This document shows positions 1 through 8,242 of a stretch of 64,000 nt of DNA, one piece after another (positions within the stretch are counted from its first letter, which is position 1; each line of letters starts with the position of its first letter). The stretch is taken from assembly GCF_001440475.1 (NCBI RefSeq), contig NZ_LLYB01000053.1, forward strand, positions 101,968-165,967. The letters are read 5' to 3'. This DNA is from Bradyrhizobium lablabi (GTDB lineage Bacteria > Pseudomonadota > Alphaproteobacteria > Rhizobiales > Xanthobacteraceae). The notes beneath the pieces are model-generated. The model ran no database searches. It saw only the letters and a program-made list of their open reading frames with translations, and had not been told where the DNA came from. The position numbers and the translations under genes are program-made.

Positions 1-1
1 A

Positions 2-688
2 TATTCGATGCGCGCCAACTGGAAGCTTTTGACCGAAAACAGCATCGACGGCTATCACGCACTGACAACGCACGCGACCTATCTGGACTATCTGAAATCG
101 GCGACCGGGGCGCTGGCACAGGTCGCATTCGAGGGATCGGCCCGCGATCTCGGCAAGGGCCATGCCGTGCTCGAGTACAAGGCGCCCTGGGGCCGCCCCG
201 TGGCGCAGTGGATTCCTTCCTGGGGCGAGGAAGGCAAGCGCGAACTCTCGCGCCTCTATGACGGCCTGCTCACGCGGTTCGGGAAGGAACGCGCCGACCG
301 CATCGCCACCTTCAATCGCAACCTGTTCATCTTCCCGAACCTGGTGATCAACGACATCATGGCGGTGACGGTGCGGACCTATTATCCCGCCGCGCCCGAT
401 TTCATGAATATCAGCGCCTGGGCTCTCGCCCCCAGGGAGGAGACCGAATGGGCGCGAAAGTACCGGCTGTTCAACTTCCTCGAATTTCTCGGGCCCGGCG
501 GCTTTGCGACGCCCGACGACGTCGAGGCGCTCGAACAATGTCAGCGCGGCTTTCGCAACTCCGCCGAGGCGCAGTGGAACGATATTTCAAAGGGCATGGG
601 CAAGGAAAACCCGTCCTATGACGACGAGTTGCAGATGCGCGCGTTCTGGTCGAACTGGAATGAACACGTTTTCAGGGTGCCGGCATGA
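2..688 (+). CDS. Aromatic ring-hydroxylating dioxygenase, alpha subunit (5' truncated by window edge)
   Basis: This is the C-terminal catalytic part of a Rieske non-haem iron oxygenase large subunit; the N-terminal Rieske domain lies upstream of the window and the frame stays open to the edge. The start of the visible part reads [19 protein letters not shown], which holds the family motif D-x2-H-x4-H giving the two His ligands of the mononuclear iron. The acidic third ligand should lie in the EALEQCQRG region near the C-terminus. The stop overlaps the beta-subunit start as ATGA, so the two are translationally coupled. The enzyme would cis-dihydroxylate an aromatic substrate, using electrons from the ferredoxin encoded three genes downstream. 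The substrate cannot be told from sequence. Confidence 0.9.
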   Translation, partial: YSMRANWKLLTENSIDGYHALTTHATYLDYLKSATGALAQVAFEGSARDLGKGHAVLEYKAPWGRPVAQWIPSWGEEGKRELSRLYDGLLTRFGKERADRIATFNRNLFIFPNLVINDIMAVTVRTYYPAAPDFMNISAWALAPREETEWARKYRLFNFLEFLGPGGFATPDDVEALEQCQRGFRNSAEAQWNDISKGMGKENPSYDDELQMRAFWSNWNEHVFRVPA

Positions 689-1191
689 GCGACGGAGCAA
701 CAGTCATGCAAGCCATAGCTCGCACGGAAGTCGAAGATTTCCTGTTCGCCGAAGCCGAACTACTTGACGAATGGCGCCTGCCGGAATGGCTGGAATTGTT
801 CACGGACGATGCGATTTACTATGTCCCGGCCACCGATCTTGCGGTCGATGCTTCGCCCGACAACAATTTGTTCTATGTCGCCGATGACCGCTTCCGGCTC
901 AGCGAGCGGGTCAAGCGCCTGATGAAGCGAACCGCGCACGCCGAGTTCCCGCATTCGAGGACGCGTCACCTCGTCAGCAACGTGCGAATCCGAAAACAGA
1001 TCGGCGACGAACTGGAGGTCAGCTCGGCATTCATCACCTATCGTACCAAGGATGGTGTGACCGATACCTATTTCGGCAGCAATCGCTATCGCCTGGTGCC
1101 CGGTAACGGCACGTTCCGGATCAAGGAAAAGCGCTGCCTTCTGGACAGCGAGGGCCTGCGCGCCCAGGGCCGCGTCAGCATCATTCTCTGA
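685..1191 (+). CDS. Aromatic ring-hydroxylating dioxygenase, beta (small) subunit
   Basis: A 168-residue protein of the SnoaL/NTF2-like fold used by ring-hydroxylating dioxygenase small subunits, of usual length. Visible family features are the N-terminal [20 protein letters not shown] segment and the C-terminal [20 protein letters not shown] and [15 protein letters not shown] stretches. It has no metal site and supports the alpha-subunit oligomer (alpha3beta3 in characterised enzymes). It begins inside the alpha stop codon (ATGA); a second Met at residue 8 is a possible alternative start. The SDR gene follows after 4 bases, so all sit in one operon. Confidence 0.9.
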   Translation: MSDGATVMQAIARTEVEDFLFAEAELLDEWRLPEWLELFTDDAIYYVPATDLAVDASPDNNLFYVADDRFRLSERVKRLMKRTAHAEFPHSRTRHLVSNVRIRKQIGDELEVSSAFITYRTKDGVTDTYFGSNRYRLVPGNGTFRIKEKRCLLDSEGLRAQGRVSIIL

Positions 1192-1195
1192 AGAA

Positions 1196-1966
1196 ATGGC
1201 GGACATGGACAAGAAACTCAGAGATAATGTTGCCATTGTCACCGGTGCGGCGAAAGGCATCGGTCTTGCAATCGCCGAGCGGCTGGCAAGGGACGGCGCC
1301 AGGCTGGTGCTTGCCGATATCGACGAGAGCGGACTGCAGCAGGCCACAGCGCATCTCACCAAGGAATTCAGCGCGGAAGTCGCGAGCCATGCCGGCGACC
1401 TCGCCAATCAGGATACAGCCGAAAAGACCATCAATCTGGCGTGCGAGCGGTTCGGCCGCCTCGACATTCTCGTCAACAATGCCGGCGGCGGCATCATCAA
1501 GGCCTTTGCCGAGCATTCGCCGGAAACGCTGAAGACCACGATCGACCGCAACCTGTGGACCGTCCTGTGGTGCTCCTGGTATGCGGTCCCCAGGATGCGC
1601 GCGCAGGCATATGGCCGCATCATCAATCTCGGCGCCGACTCCGTCCGCAATGGCTTGTGGGATCATGCTGCCTATAACGCCGCCAAAGGCGGCGTTCACG
1701 GTCTCACGACCGGCATGGCGCGCGAATTCGCCAGAGACGGCATAACCGTGAACACGGTCGCCCCCTGCGCGGTGAATACACCGCAGATGATGGCGATCAC
1801 GAAGAGCAACCCTCAGCTCGCCGCCAAATTCGTCAGCGTCATTCCCATGGGCCGTCCGGCCGAAATGGAGGAAGTCGCGTCCATGGTCTCTTATCTCGCT
1901 TCCGCCGAAGCCTCGTTCGTGACCGGCCAGGTCATCAGCGTCAACGGCGGCAGCACCATGCTCTAG
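1196..1966 (+). CDS. SDR-family dehydrogenase, probable cis-dihydrodiol dehydrogenase
   Basis: A 256-residue classical short-chain dehydrogenase/reductase. The cofactor glycine motif TGAAKGIG is near residue 17, followed by NNAGGG, a catalytic Ser region (GADS) and the YNAAKGG active site (Y-x3-K). An Asp at the end of beta strand 2 (LADIDES) favours NAD over NADP. Its place directly behind the dioxygenase subunits suggests that it rearomatises the cis-dihydrodiol to a catechol. By sequence alone it could equally be labelled a 3-oxoacyl-ACP reductase-like SDR, so the role is inferred from context. MDKK at 1205 is an alternative start. Confidence 0.8.
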   Translation: MADMDKKLRDNVAIVTGAAKGIGLAIAERLARDGARLVLADIDESGLQQATAHLTKEFSAEVASHAGDLANQDTAEKTINLACERFGRLDILVNNAGGGIIKAFAEHSPETLKTTIDRNLWTVLWCSWYAVPRMRAQAYGRIINLGADSVRNGLWDHAAYNAAKGGVHGLTTGMAREFARDGITVNTVAPCAVNTPQMMAITKSNPQLAAKFVSVIPMGRPAEMEEVASMVSYLASAEASFVTGQVISVNGGSTML

Positions 1967-1976
1967 GTTCCGTGCG

Positions 1977-2291
1977 ATGGCAGAAACAGTAATTCTTTGT
2001 GCCGCTGATGAGGTGGTGGAAGGCGAAATCAAGCAGGCTCCCCTGCCCGATGGCTCCAATGTCGCGCTCTATCGGGTCGAAGGTGCGATCTACGCCACCG
2101 CCGACATGTGCACGCATGGCGAAGCTTCGCTTGCGGAGGAAGGCATCATCAGCGGGAAGATCGTGGAATGCACCTTCCATTTCGGCACGTTCGACGTCAC
2201 CACCGGCGAACCGACCGGAATGCCCTGCGAGGTCGCGTTGAAAACATATCCCGTCACCATCGTTGACGGGCAGGTTCAGATCGAGGTGTGA
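1977..2291 (+). CDS. Rieske-type [2Fe-2S] ferredoxin of the dioxygenase system
   Basis: A 104-residue soluble ferredoxin with the Rieske ligands C45-T-H47 and C65-TF-H68, the normal C-x-H...C-x2-H pattern. It matches ferredoxin components (BphA3/NdoA type) of three-component dioxygenases and should carry electrons to the terminal oxygenase encoded upstream. No dedicated ferredoxin reductase is visible next to it, so a reductase from elsewhere must complete the chain. Its stop overlaps the next gene as GTGA. Confidence 0.9.
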   Translation: MAETVILCAADEVVEGEIKQAPLPDGSNVALYRVEGAIYATADMCTHGEASLAEEGIISGKIVECTFHFGTFDVTTGEPTGMPCEVALKTYPVTIVDGQVQIEV

Positions 2292-2977
2292 AAATGCCGA
2301 GCCGTCCCGACCGTGTCCCCGCCCCGCAAAGAACCGTACGCCGATCGCTTGGCACCGCCCGGCGGCGAACCCAGGCGGAACGCACCGAGGAGACGCGAAC
2401 GCGAATCCTGAAGGCTGCATCGGAGCTGATACGCCGGCGCGGCTACGCCCGTTTTCGAACTGCCGATGTCGCCGCCGAGGCAGGCTTGTCACGGGGGGCG
2501 CAACTCCACCATTTCCCGACAAAGGATTCACTGGTCGTGGCGACGCTGGAGTATGTCTTCGAACAGGCCCAGATCCAGAGCCGCCGCCGCGCCGCCGCCA
2601 TCAACCGGCCGCGCGACCTGATCGAAGCTGTCATCGAGGACGCCCGCGAATTCTTCTTTAGCGAGCATTTCATGGTGGCAATCGACATCGTGCTGTCGAC
2701 CTCGACCGACCAGGCCGTCCGCAAGCAAATCCTCGACATCTCCCGCAAGGCTCGCCGGCCGGTCGAGACAGCCTGGACCGAGGCGCTGGCGGCGAGCGGC
2801 GTTCCGGGCCCGGTGGCGGCCGACATCGTCGCACTTACGCTCAGCGTCGTTCGCGGCATGGCGCTGCGCACGCTCTGGGACAACGATCCAAAATGGTTCG
2901 ACGAACTGTTCGCGGTCTGGCGGCGGATGATCAAGATTTTCCTCGAGCACCAGCATCCGAAGGCGCGGACACGATGA
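2288..2977 (+). CDS. TetR/AcrR-family transcriptional regulator
   Basis: A 229-residue TetR-type repressor. The N-terminal helix-turn-helix runs from about residue 37 (TRTRILKAASELIRRRGYARFRT) and ends in the typical LSRGAQLHHFPTKDSL recognition helix. The C-terminal domain is a helical ligand-binding region. The GTG start at 2288 overlaps the ferredoxin stop; an ATG two codons later is equally likely. It is embedded inside the operon between ferredoxin and VOC genes, so it probably controls the aromatic-degradation operon in response to substrate or intermediate. That is inference. Confidence 0.85.
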   Translation: MKMPSRPDRVPAPQRTVRRSLGTARRRTQAERTEETRTRILKAASELIRRRGYARFRTADVAAEAGLSRGAQLHHFPTKDSLVVATLEYVFEQAQIQSRRRAAAINRPRDLIEAVIEDAREFFFSEHFMVAIDIVLSTSTDQAVRKQILDISRKARRPVETAWTEALAASGVPGPVAADIVALTLSVVRGMALRTLWDNDPKWFDELFAVWRRMIKIFLEHQHPKARTR

Positions 2978-3852
2978 ACAATGGCCGTGCGATACCGCTG
3001 ATCAATTCGGTCTGCTACGTCCGTCTGGCCGTCAGCGAGCCCGGCGCCAGCGCACACTTTGTCTCCGACATCTTTGGACTGCAACGTGTCGCCGATCAGA
3101 ATGGCGAGATTGCGTTTCGTTCGGACGACCGGTTTCGCACGGTAAGCCTCGGCCAAAATTCCCCGGACGGTGCAAGCGTTGGGATCGAGGTCTGGGACGA
3201 TGAGGCGCTGAAGGAAATCGGCCGACAGCTAAGCGAGGCCGGCTTTGCCGCCAGGGGGGCTACTGCCGGCGAGTGCCAGCGCCGCTACGTGCAATCGGCG
3301 CTGCTGGCCGAGGATGCATCGGGCAACCGGATTGATCTGGTGGTCCGGCCGACCCGAAGTGGACGGCGCTATTTTCCCGCGCGCGACGCCGGCATCGTCG
3401 CGTTCCACGGCGTTGGCCTCCGCACGACCGATCACGCCCGCGACCTCGCGTTCTGGCGTGCGCTTGGCGCCGAGGTAAGCGACTGGGTCGGTGATATCGC
3501 CTATCTGCGGATCGACGGACTGCATCATCGCGTTGCGCTGTATCCATCGAAACGCAATGGAATTCTCTACGCGGCATTCGAGGTCGAAGCGCTCGATCAG
3601 ATCATGCAGAACAGCTATTTCATGCAGGAAAGCCAGATCAGGGTCGTTCAGGGCCCGGGCCGCGAACCGGCCTCGCGCCAGATGTTTCTGCATGTCGAGG
3701 GACCCGACGGGCTGATCTTCTCTTATGTGAATGGCATGGCCAGGCTCGATGGAAAGCCGCGGCTGGCGCGGCAGTTTCCGCTCACTGCTACCTCGCTCTG
3801 CGACTGGGGTAGCGAAAGCAAAGATGTACCGGAACTGGGCGCAGCGGTGTAG
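2974..3852 (+). CDS. VOC-family extradiol dioxygenase homologue lacking catalytic residues (putative pseudo-enzyme)
   Basis: A 292-residue two-domain VOC protein starting at the ATG that overlaps the tetR stop (ATGA). It resembles the adjacent downstream gene along its length and type I extradiol dioxygenases such as BphC. The C-terminal domain keeps two probable iron His ligands (H145 in FHGVGL; H184/H185 in LHHRVAL). The Glu ligand is replaced by Ser (S250 in GLIFSYVNG, against GMIFEYSVG in the neighbour). The His expected in the GPGRH motif is Glu (GPGREP), and the conserved Tyr before the GPDG loop is His. It may be a structural partner or a ligand-binding protein rather than a ring-cleaving enzyme. 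Confidence 0.8.
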   Translation: MNNGRAIPLINSVCYVRLAVSEPGASAHFVSDIFGLQRVADQNGEIAFRSDDRFRTVSLGQNSPDGASVGIEVWDDEALKEIGRQLSEAGFAARGATAGECQRRYVQSALLAEDASGNRIDLVVRPTRSGRRYFPARDAGIVAFHGVGLRTTDHARDLAFWRALGAEVSDWVGDIAYLRIDGLHHRVALYPSKRNGILYAAFEVEALDQIMQNSYFMQESQIRVVQGPGREPASRQMFLHVEGPDGLIFSYVNGMARLDGKPRLARQFPLTATSLCDWGSESKDVPELGAAV

Positions 3853-3869
3853 ATGCGCGGGAGAGCAGC

Positions 3870-4730
3870 ATGATTCAGCTAAAGGACGTGAGCTACGTTC
3901 GCCTCGGTTCGCCCGACCTGGAGTCTGCCGAGATTTTCGCCACGACCTGCCTCGGGCTGCAGATTGCCGAACGCGGCAAGAAGGACCTCTATCTCCGTTC
4001 CGACGCCCGCGCGCATACGCTGTGCTATTCCGAAGGCGACCCCAATGATCAGACCGTCGGCTTCGAGGTCGAGGATGAGGCCAGCCTGCAGGAAGCGGCT
4101 TCAACGCTGGAGTCGCTCGGCCATGCAGTCCACGCTGGCTCCCCGCATGAAGCCGAGCAACGCAAGGTGAGAGCCTTCATCGGCTTTCGCGATCCGACCG
4201 GTAACTACATTGAACTCGTGGTGCGGCCCGAACGAAGCGGGCGCCGATATTTTGCCAGCCGCGACGCCGGGATTACCGGCTTCAGCCATATCGGACTGAA
4301 TTCCACCGATCCCGCCCGCGACGAACGGTTCTGGACCCAGGTGTGCAACGCCCGCGTCAGCGACCGCATCGGCGACATCCCATTGATGCGCGTCAACGCG
4401 ATCCATCACACGATCGCGCTTGTGCGTGCCCCGAAGGCCGGCATCCAGCACATCAATCATCAGGTTGAGAGCAGCGACGATGTGCTGCGTTCCTATTATT
4501 TCCTCAGTGAGCGCCGCGTTCCAATCGTGTTCGGCCCGGGCCGGCACCCGACGTCGGGCGCACGCTTCCTGTACTTCAAGGGTCCCGACGGCATGATCTT
4601 CGAATATTCGGTCGGCGTCGACGAGATCGAGGACGAGGCCACGCACCGGCCGCGGCAATTCGGCTTCGAGCCGACGAGCTTCTGCATGTGGGGCTCAAAG
4701 CCCGCCGGCATGGCCTTGCCGAACAACTGA
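3870..4730 (+). CDS. VOC-family (type I) extradiol ring-cleavage dioxygenase
   Basis: A 286-residue two-domain protein of the 2,3-dihydroxybiphenyl 1,2-dioxygenase family. The C-terminal domain has the Fe(II) triad H140 (GFSHIGL), H179/H180 (AIHHTIAL) and E245 (MIFEYSVG). It also has family second-shell residues: H194 (IQHINHQ), H226 (GPGRHPT) and Y235 (FLYFKGPDG). It should open the catechol made by the dioxygenase and dehydrogenase upstream, between a hydroxylated and a neighbouring carbon. It lies 17 bases after its degenerate paralogue. Ring-fission hydrolase and later pathway genes are not in the window. Confidence 0.85.
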   Translation: MIQLKDVSYVRLGSPDLESAEIFATTCLGLQIAERGKKDLYLRSDARAHTLCYSEGDPNDQTVGFEVEDEASLQEAASTLESLGHAVHAGSPHEAEQRKVRAFIGFRDPTGNYIELVVRPERSGRRYFASRDAGITGFSHIGLNSTDPARDERFWTQVCNARVSDRIGDIPLMRVNAIHHTIALVRAPKAGIQHINHQVESSDDVLRSYYFLSERRVPIVFGPGRHPTSGARFLYFKGPDGMIFEYSVGVDEIEDEATHRPRQFGFEPTSFCMWGSKPAGMALPNN

Positions 4731-4816
4731 ACGCGCTTTTTGGGCCGAGAAAGTTCCTGGCAGGACCGGCGTCGTCAAGCCTCCCCATCGCGGCTCCAGG
4801 ATACTATGTTAAGGCC

Positions 4817-6319
4817 ATGAAGAATCACGGCCAGCCCCAAGCCATCGGTTCAATTGCCACGCCGGAGCCCTTCCCGCGGCAAAGCTTCGACGACGCACGG
4901 GAGGCGGTCGCGGCCTTGCGATCGCTCTATGCGAGAAATACCTCGTTCCTGCGCGATTCCTTTGCCGCGCTCGCGGCCGGTGGCGACAGCAACCGGCGCT
5001 ACCGGGCCTTCTATCCGGAAGTCAGCGTCACCACGAACTCGTATACCCAGATCGATTCCCGCCAGGCCTATGGCCATATGCCGACGCCCGGGCACTTCTC
5101 GACCACGATCACCCAGCCCGACCTGTTCGAAACCTATCTCGTCGAGCAGCTTGATCTGATCATGCACAATCATGGCGTTCCGGTCGTTGTATCGGAATCG
5201 GATACGCCGATCCCGCTGCATTTTGCTTTTCTCGAAGGCACCTATGTTGACGGCAGCGCCGCCAAGCACATCAAGCGACCGCTCCGGGACCTGTTCGACG
5301 TCCCGGACCTTGATGGAACCGACGATCAGATCGCCAACGGCACATATGAAGCGCCGGTCGGCCGGCCGCGGCCGCTGGCGCAATTCACCGCGCAGCGCGT
5401 CGACTATTCGCTGCATCGCCTGACGCACTACACCGCCACCAACCCGCTGCACTTCCAGAATTTCGTACTTTTCACCAACTACCAATTCTACATCGACGAA
5501 TTCTGCGCGCGCGCCAGGGAGCTGATGGCGAAAGGCGGCGGCGGCTATACTGAATTCGTCGAGCCGGGCAACGTCATCACCTACCCCGGCGAGCAGCGGC
5601 TGGATGCCGGCGCGCCGGCACTGCGCCTGCCACAGATGCCGGCGTATCATTTGAAGAAGCCGAACTATGGCGGCATCAGCATGGTCAACATCGGTGTCGG
5701 ACCGGCGAACGCCAAGACGATCACCGACCATATTGCCGTGCTCAGACCGCATGCGTGGCTGATGCTCGGGCACTGCGCCGGATTGCGCGATACGCAAGCG
5801 CTGGGCGACTACGTGCTGGCGCACGCTTACGTGCGGGAAGACCATGTGCTCGACGACGACCTTCCGCTGTGGGTGCCGATTCCCGCGCTCGCTGAAATCC
5901 AGGTCGCGCTCGAGGAGGCCGTGGCGGAAGTCACGGGGTTTTCCGGATACGACCTGAAGCGCATTATGCGCACCGGCACCGTGGCCTCCATCGACAATCG
6001 CAACTGGGAGCTGCGCGACCGGCGCGGTCCGGTGCAGCGGCTATCGCAGTCGCGGGCGATCGCGCTGGACATGGAATCGGCGACCATCGCCGCCAACGGG
6101 TTTCGCTTTCGCGTGCCCTACGGCACCTTGCTGTGCGTATCCGACAAGCCATTGCACGGAGAACTGAAGTTGCCCGGCATGGCCACCGAATTCTACAAGC
6201 GGCAGGTCAGTCAGCACCTGACGATCGGCATCAGGGCGCTGGAAAAGCTGGCTGATATGCCGTTGGAGCGGTTGCACTCGCGCAAGCTCCGAAATTTTTC
6301 GGAAACCGCTTTCCAGTAA
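4817..6319 (+). CDS. amn: AMP nucleosidase
   Basis: A 500-residue protein that hydrolyses AMP to adenine and ribose 5-phosphate. The ATG at 4817 (MKNHGQPQ) is preferred over an upstream in-frame start that would run into the VOC gene. Length and architecture match bacterial Amn: an N-terminal regulatory domain followed by a nucleoside-phosphorylase-like domain. Diagnostic stretches are GHCAGLRDTQALGDYVLAHA, the DDDLPLWVPIPALAE region and LDMESATIAANG, the last holding the purine/ribose-binding Met-Glu. It converges on the uracil phosphoribosyltransferase gene, with 8 bases between the stops. A link to the opposite uracil-catabolic operon is possible but only positional. Confidence 0.93.
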   Translation: MKNHGQPQAIGSIATPEPFPRQSFDDAREAVAALRSLYARNTSFLRDSFAALAAGGDSNRRYRAFYPEVSVTTNSYTQIDSRQAYGHMPTPGHFSTTITQPDLFETYLVEQLDLIMHNHGVPVVVSESDTPIPLHFAFLEGTYVDGSAAKHIKRPLRDLFDVPDLDGTDDQIANGTYEAPVGRPRPLAQFTAQRVDYSLHRLTHYTATNPLHFQNFVLFTNYQFYIDEFCARARELMAKGGGGYTEFVEPGNVITYPGEQRLDAGAPALRLPQMPAYHLKKPNYGGISMVNIGVGPANAKTITDHIAVLRPHAWLMLGHCAGLRDTQALGDYVLAHAYVREDHVLDDDLPLWVPIPALAEIQVALEEAVAEVTGFSGYDLKRIMRTGTVASIDNRNWELRDRRGPVQRLSQSRAIALDMESATIAANGFRFRVPYGTLLCVSDKPLHGELKLPGMATEFYKRQVSQHLTIGIRALEKLADMPLERLHSRKLRNFSETAFQ

Positions 6320-6327
6320 GCAGTGAG

Positions 6328-6957
6328 CTATCGCGTCCCGTAAGCGCGATCTCCGGCATCGCCGAGGCCGGGCAGGATAAAGGCGTTCGCATCCAGCCCC
6401 TCGTCGATGCCGGCCGTCCACAACCGAACGTCGGGATGCAGACCGCGAAAGCGCTCCACCCCCTCCGGCGCGGCAAGCAGGCACACCAGCCGGATATCCT
6501 TTGCGCCGCGTTCCTTCAGCCTGTCCACCGCCGCCACCGCCGTGTTCGCGGTTGCAAGAACCGGCGACACCACGATCGCCAATCGCTCGTGAAGATCGGA
6601 CGGCGATTTGAAAAAATATTCGACTGCCACGAATGTCTGCGGTTCGCGGTAGAGTCCGATATGCGCGACGCGGGCGGTCGGAACGAGATCCAGCATTCCG
6701 TCGACAAAGGTCACCCCTGCCCGCAATACCGGCACGAAGACCAGTTTCTTTCCCGCGATCTTGGCGGAGTGCATGCGCGCAAGCGGCGTCTCGACCTCCA
6801 CATCGGTCAACGGCAGATCGCGCGTCACCTCGTAACAGAGCAGCATCCCGATCTCCTTGAGGAGCTCGCGAAACGACTTGGTCGAAATCGTCTTGTCCCG
6901 GATCAGCGTAAGCTTGTGCTGGACCAGCGGGTGATCCACGATCGTAACGCCTTCCAT
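6328..6957 (-). CDS. upp: Uracil phosphoribosyltransferase (URC6/Upp type)
   Basis: A 209-residue enzyme forming UMP from uracil and PRPP. The ATG at 6957 ([11 protein letters not shown]) is chosen because a GAGGG ribosome site precedes it and the length matches Upp; a TTG further upstream would overlap the previous stop. The uracil-binding C-terminus [13 protein letters not shown] is intact. The PRPP loop is unusual: [10 protein letters not shown] replaces the common DPMLATGGS, so the loop Asp is Ser. It is the last gene of an operon with URC4- and URC1-like genes, so it probably supplies UMP for uracil breakdown as fungal URC6 does, rather than only for salvage. Confidence 0.88.
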   Translation of the reverse strand: MEGVTIVDHPLVQHKLTLIRDKTISTKSFRELLKEIGMLLCYEVTRDLPLTDVEVETPLARMHSAKIAGKKLVFVPVLRAGVTFVDGMLDLVPTARVAHIGLYREPQTFVAVEYFFKSPSDLHERLAIVVSPVLATANTAVAAVDRLKERGAKDIRLVCLLAAPEGVERFRGLHPDVRLWTAGIDEGLDANAFILPGLGDAGDRAYGTR

Positions 6958-6983
6958 GCTCTTGCCCTCTTGCGAATAGTCGC

Positions 6984-8222
6984 TCAAAAAACCGTACCGT
7001 CGCTGATGACCTTGACGGGCGGAGAGCCGTCGGGCCGGCGTTCGAACGCCATCGCCCTGCCCGCCGCCCAGGTGCCACCTTCCAGAATCTTCGCCAGTGG
7101 AAGCGAGAGGGCGTCAAGACCTACGCGCTGCCGCAGCAGATCCGCCAACCGGTCCAGCAGCGCAACGGTCAACGCCCTCCACTCGACCACGAGCGGAGAT
7201 GCGACATCGTGTTCGCGTTGCGCGTCCGCGGGGTCGCGAAATGCCAGCACCCCGGCGTCGACAAACAATCCGCCATTGCGGTATTCCGCGAGGCCCGTCA
7301 GGCCGTCGATATCGGTGACCTGCAGCCCCGCCCGCTGCATCGGCTCGATCAGCGAATAGGACAGCCACTGCGACAGCTTGTGCAGCGGCACCAGCTCGCT
7401 GGTAGCGTCTTCTGTCTTGAGCGCCGGATGACGCCAGCAATCCCCCAGCGGGATTCCGCCGAGCGTGATGCGCGACGGCCAGATCGGCCCCAACTGGCGT
7501 AACAGCTCCGCCAAAATCGTCGGGGCCTCGATCACCCCCTGCTCGGCCGCCTCCGTGAGGTGATCGAACAATCCGCCGGGTCGGGCCGTGTCGCCGCGAG
7601 CGAAAACCTGCGGCGCCGCCGATACCTGTTCACCCAGCCGGCGAAGAAGGCTGACACGGCCTTCGAGGCCAACCAGCCGATTGTCGTCCGCAACCTGAAA
7701 GCCAGTCCGCAGATCGGCAACGGTCAATCGCTGAAGCACAGCGGCATCGGCCCGCAACGGTTCGTCAGCCTTCGCTGAGAAGGCACCGCGCGCAAACATA
7801 TCCAGGCTGGCAAGCGCCAGCCCCTCCGAACGGCCAATGCTGGCGCCGGTCAAGGGATCGCGATAGCGCCACGACGGACCTGCACCGGCGTCGAGAAGCA
7901 CACTGACGATGGCGAGGTCAAATTCGGAACGGGCGCGCTCTTTGCCGTCGCGCCAGTCCCTCGCGTCGGCAAGCGCCGCCCAGCGATCAACGCCACCGAC
8001 AACGAAATGTCGCCAGCGAGAATGAAAGGGCACATCGAAGGTCGGATAGGCCTTGCGCGTTGTCGCAAGCACGAGGTCTACCGCCGCGTCGAGCCGGCCA
8101 AGGTCCACCCGGAAATGGCGAAGCTGGTCGTTCAAGCCGATTTCGAGCATCCGGTGGGCGCGAGCGCGCACCGCTTGCGCACTCAAAAGAGAAAAGGCGT
8201 CTGCGCTCGTGTCTGCGGTCAC
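6984..8222 (-). CDS. DUF1688 protein, URC4-like (uracil catabolism)
   Basis: A roughly 412-residue protein of the DUF1688 family, known in fungi as Urc4/Urg3 and required for the URC route of uracil degradation; its reaction is not established. A GTG at 8222 ([22 protein letters not shown]) is chosen because the longer frame would overlap the upstream URC1 gene by nearly 300 bases; a TTG at 8228 is the alternative. Typical family text includes [14 protein letters not shown] and the C-terminal [18 protein letters not shown]. It lies 20 bases downstream of URC1 and its stop is close to upp, consistent with a single transcript. Confidence 0.82.
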   Translation of the reverse strand: MTADTSADAFSLLSAQAVRARAHRMLEIGLNDQLRHFRVDLGRLDAAVDLVLATTRKAYPTFDVPFHSRWRHFVVGGVDRWAALADARDWRDGKERARSEFDLAIVSVLLDAGAGPSWRYRDPLTGASIGRSEGLALASLDMFARGAFSAKADEPLRADAAVLQRLTVADLRTGFQVADDNRLVGLEGRVSLLRRLGEQVSAAPQVFARGDTARPGGLFDHLTEAAEQGVIEAPTILAELLRQLGPIWPSRITLGGIPLGDCWRHPALKTEDATSELVPLHKLSQWLSYSLIEPMQRAGLQVTDIDGLTGLAEYRNGGLFVDAGVLAFRDPADAQREHDVASPLVVEWRALTVALLDRLADLLRQRVGLDALSLPLAKILEGGTWAAGRAMAFERRPDGSPPVKVISDGTVF

Positions 8223-8242
8223 GATCAAAGGTCCGGCCCGCC

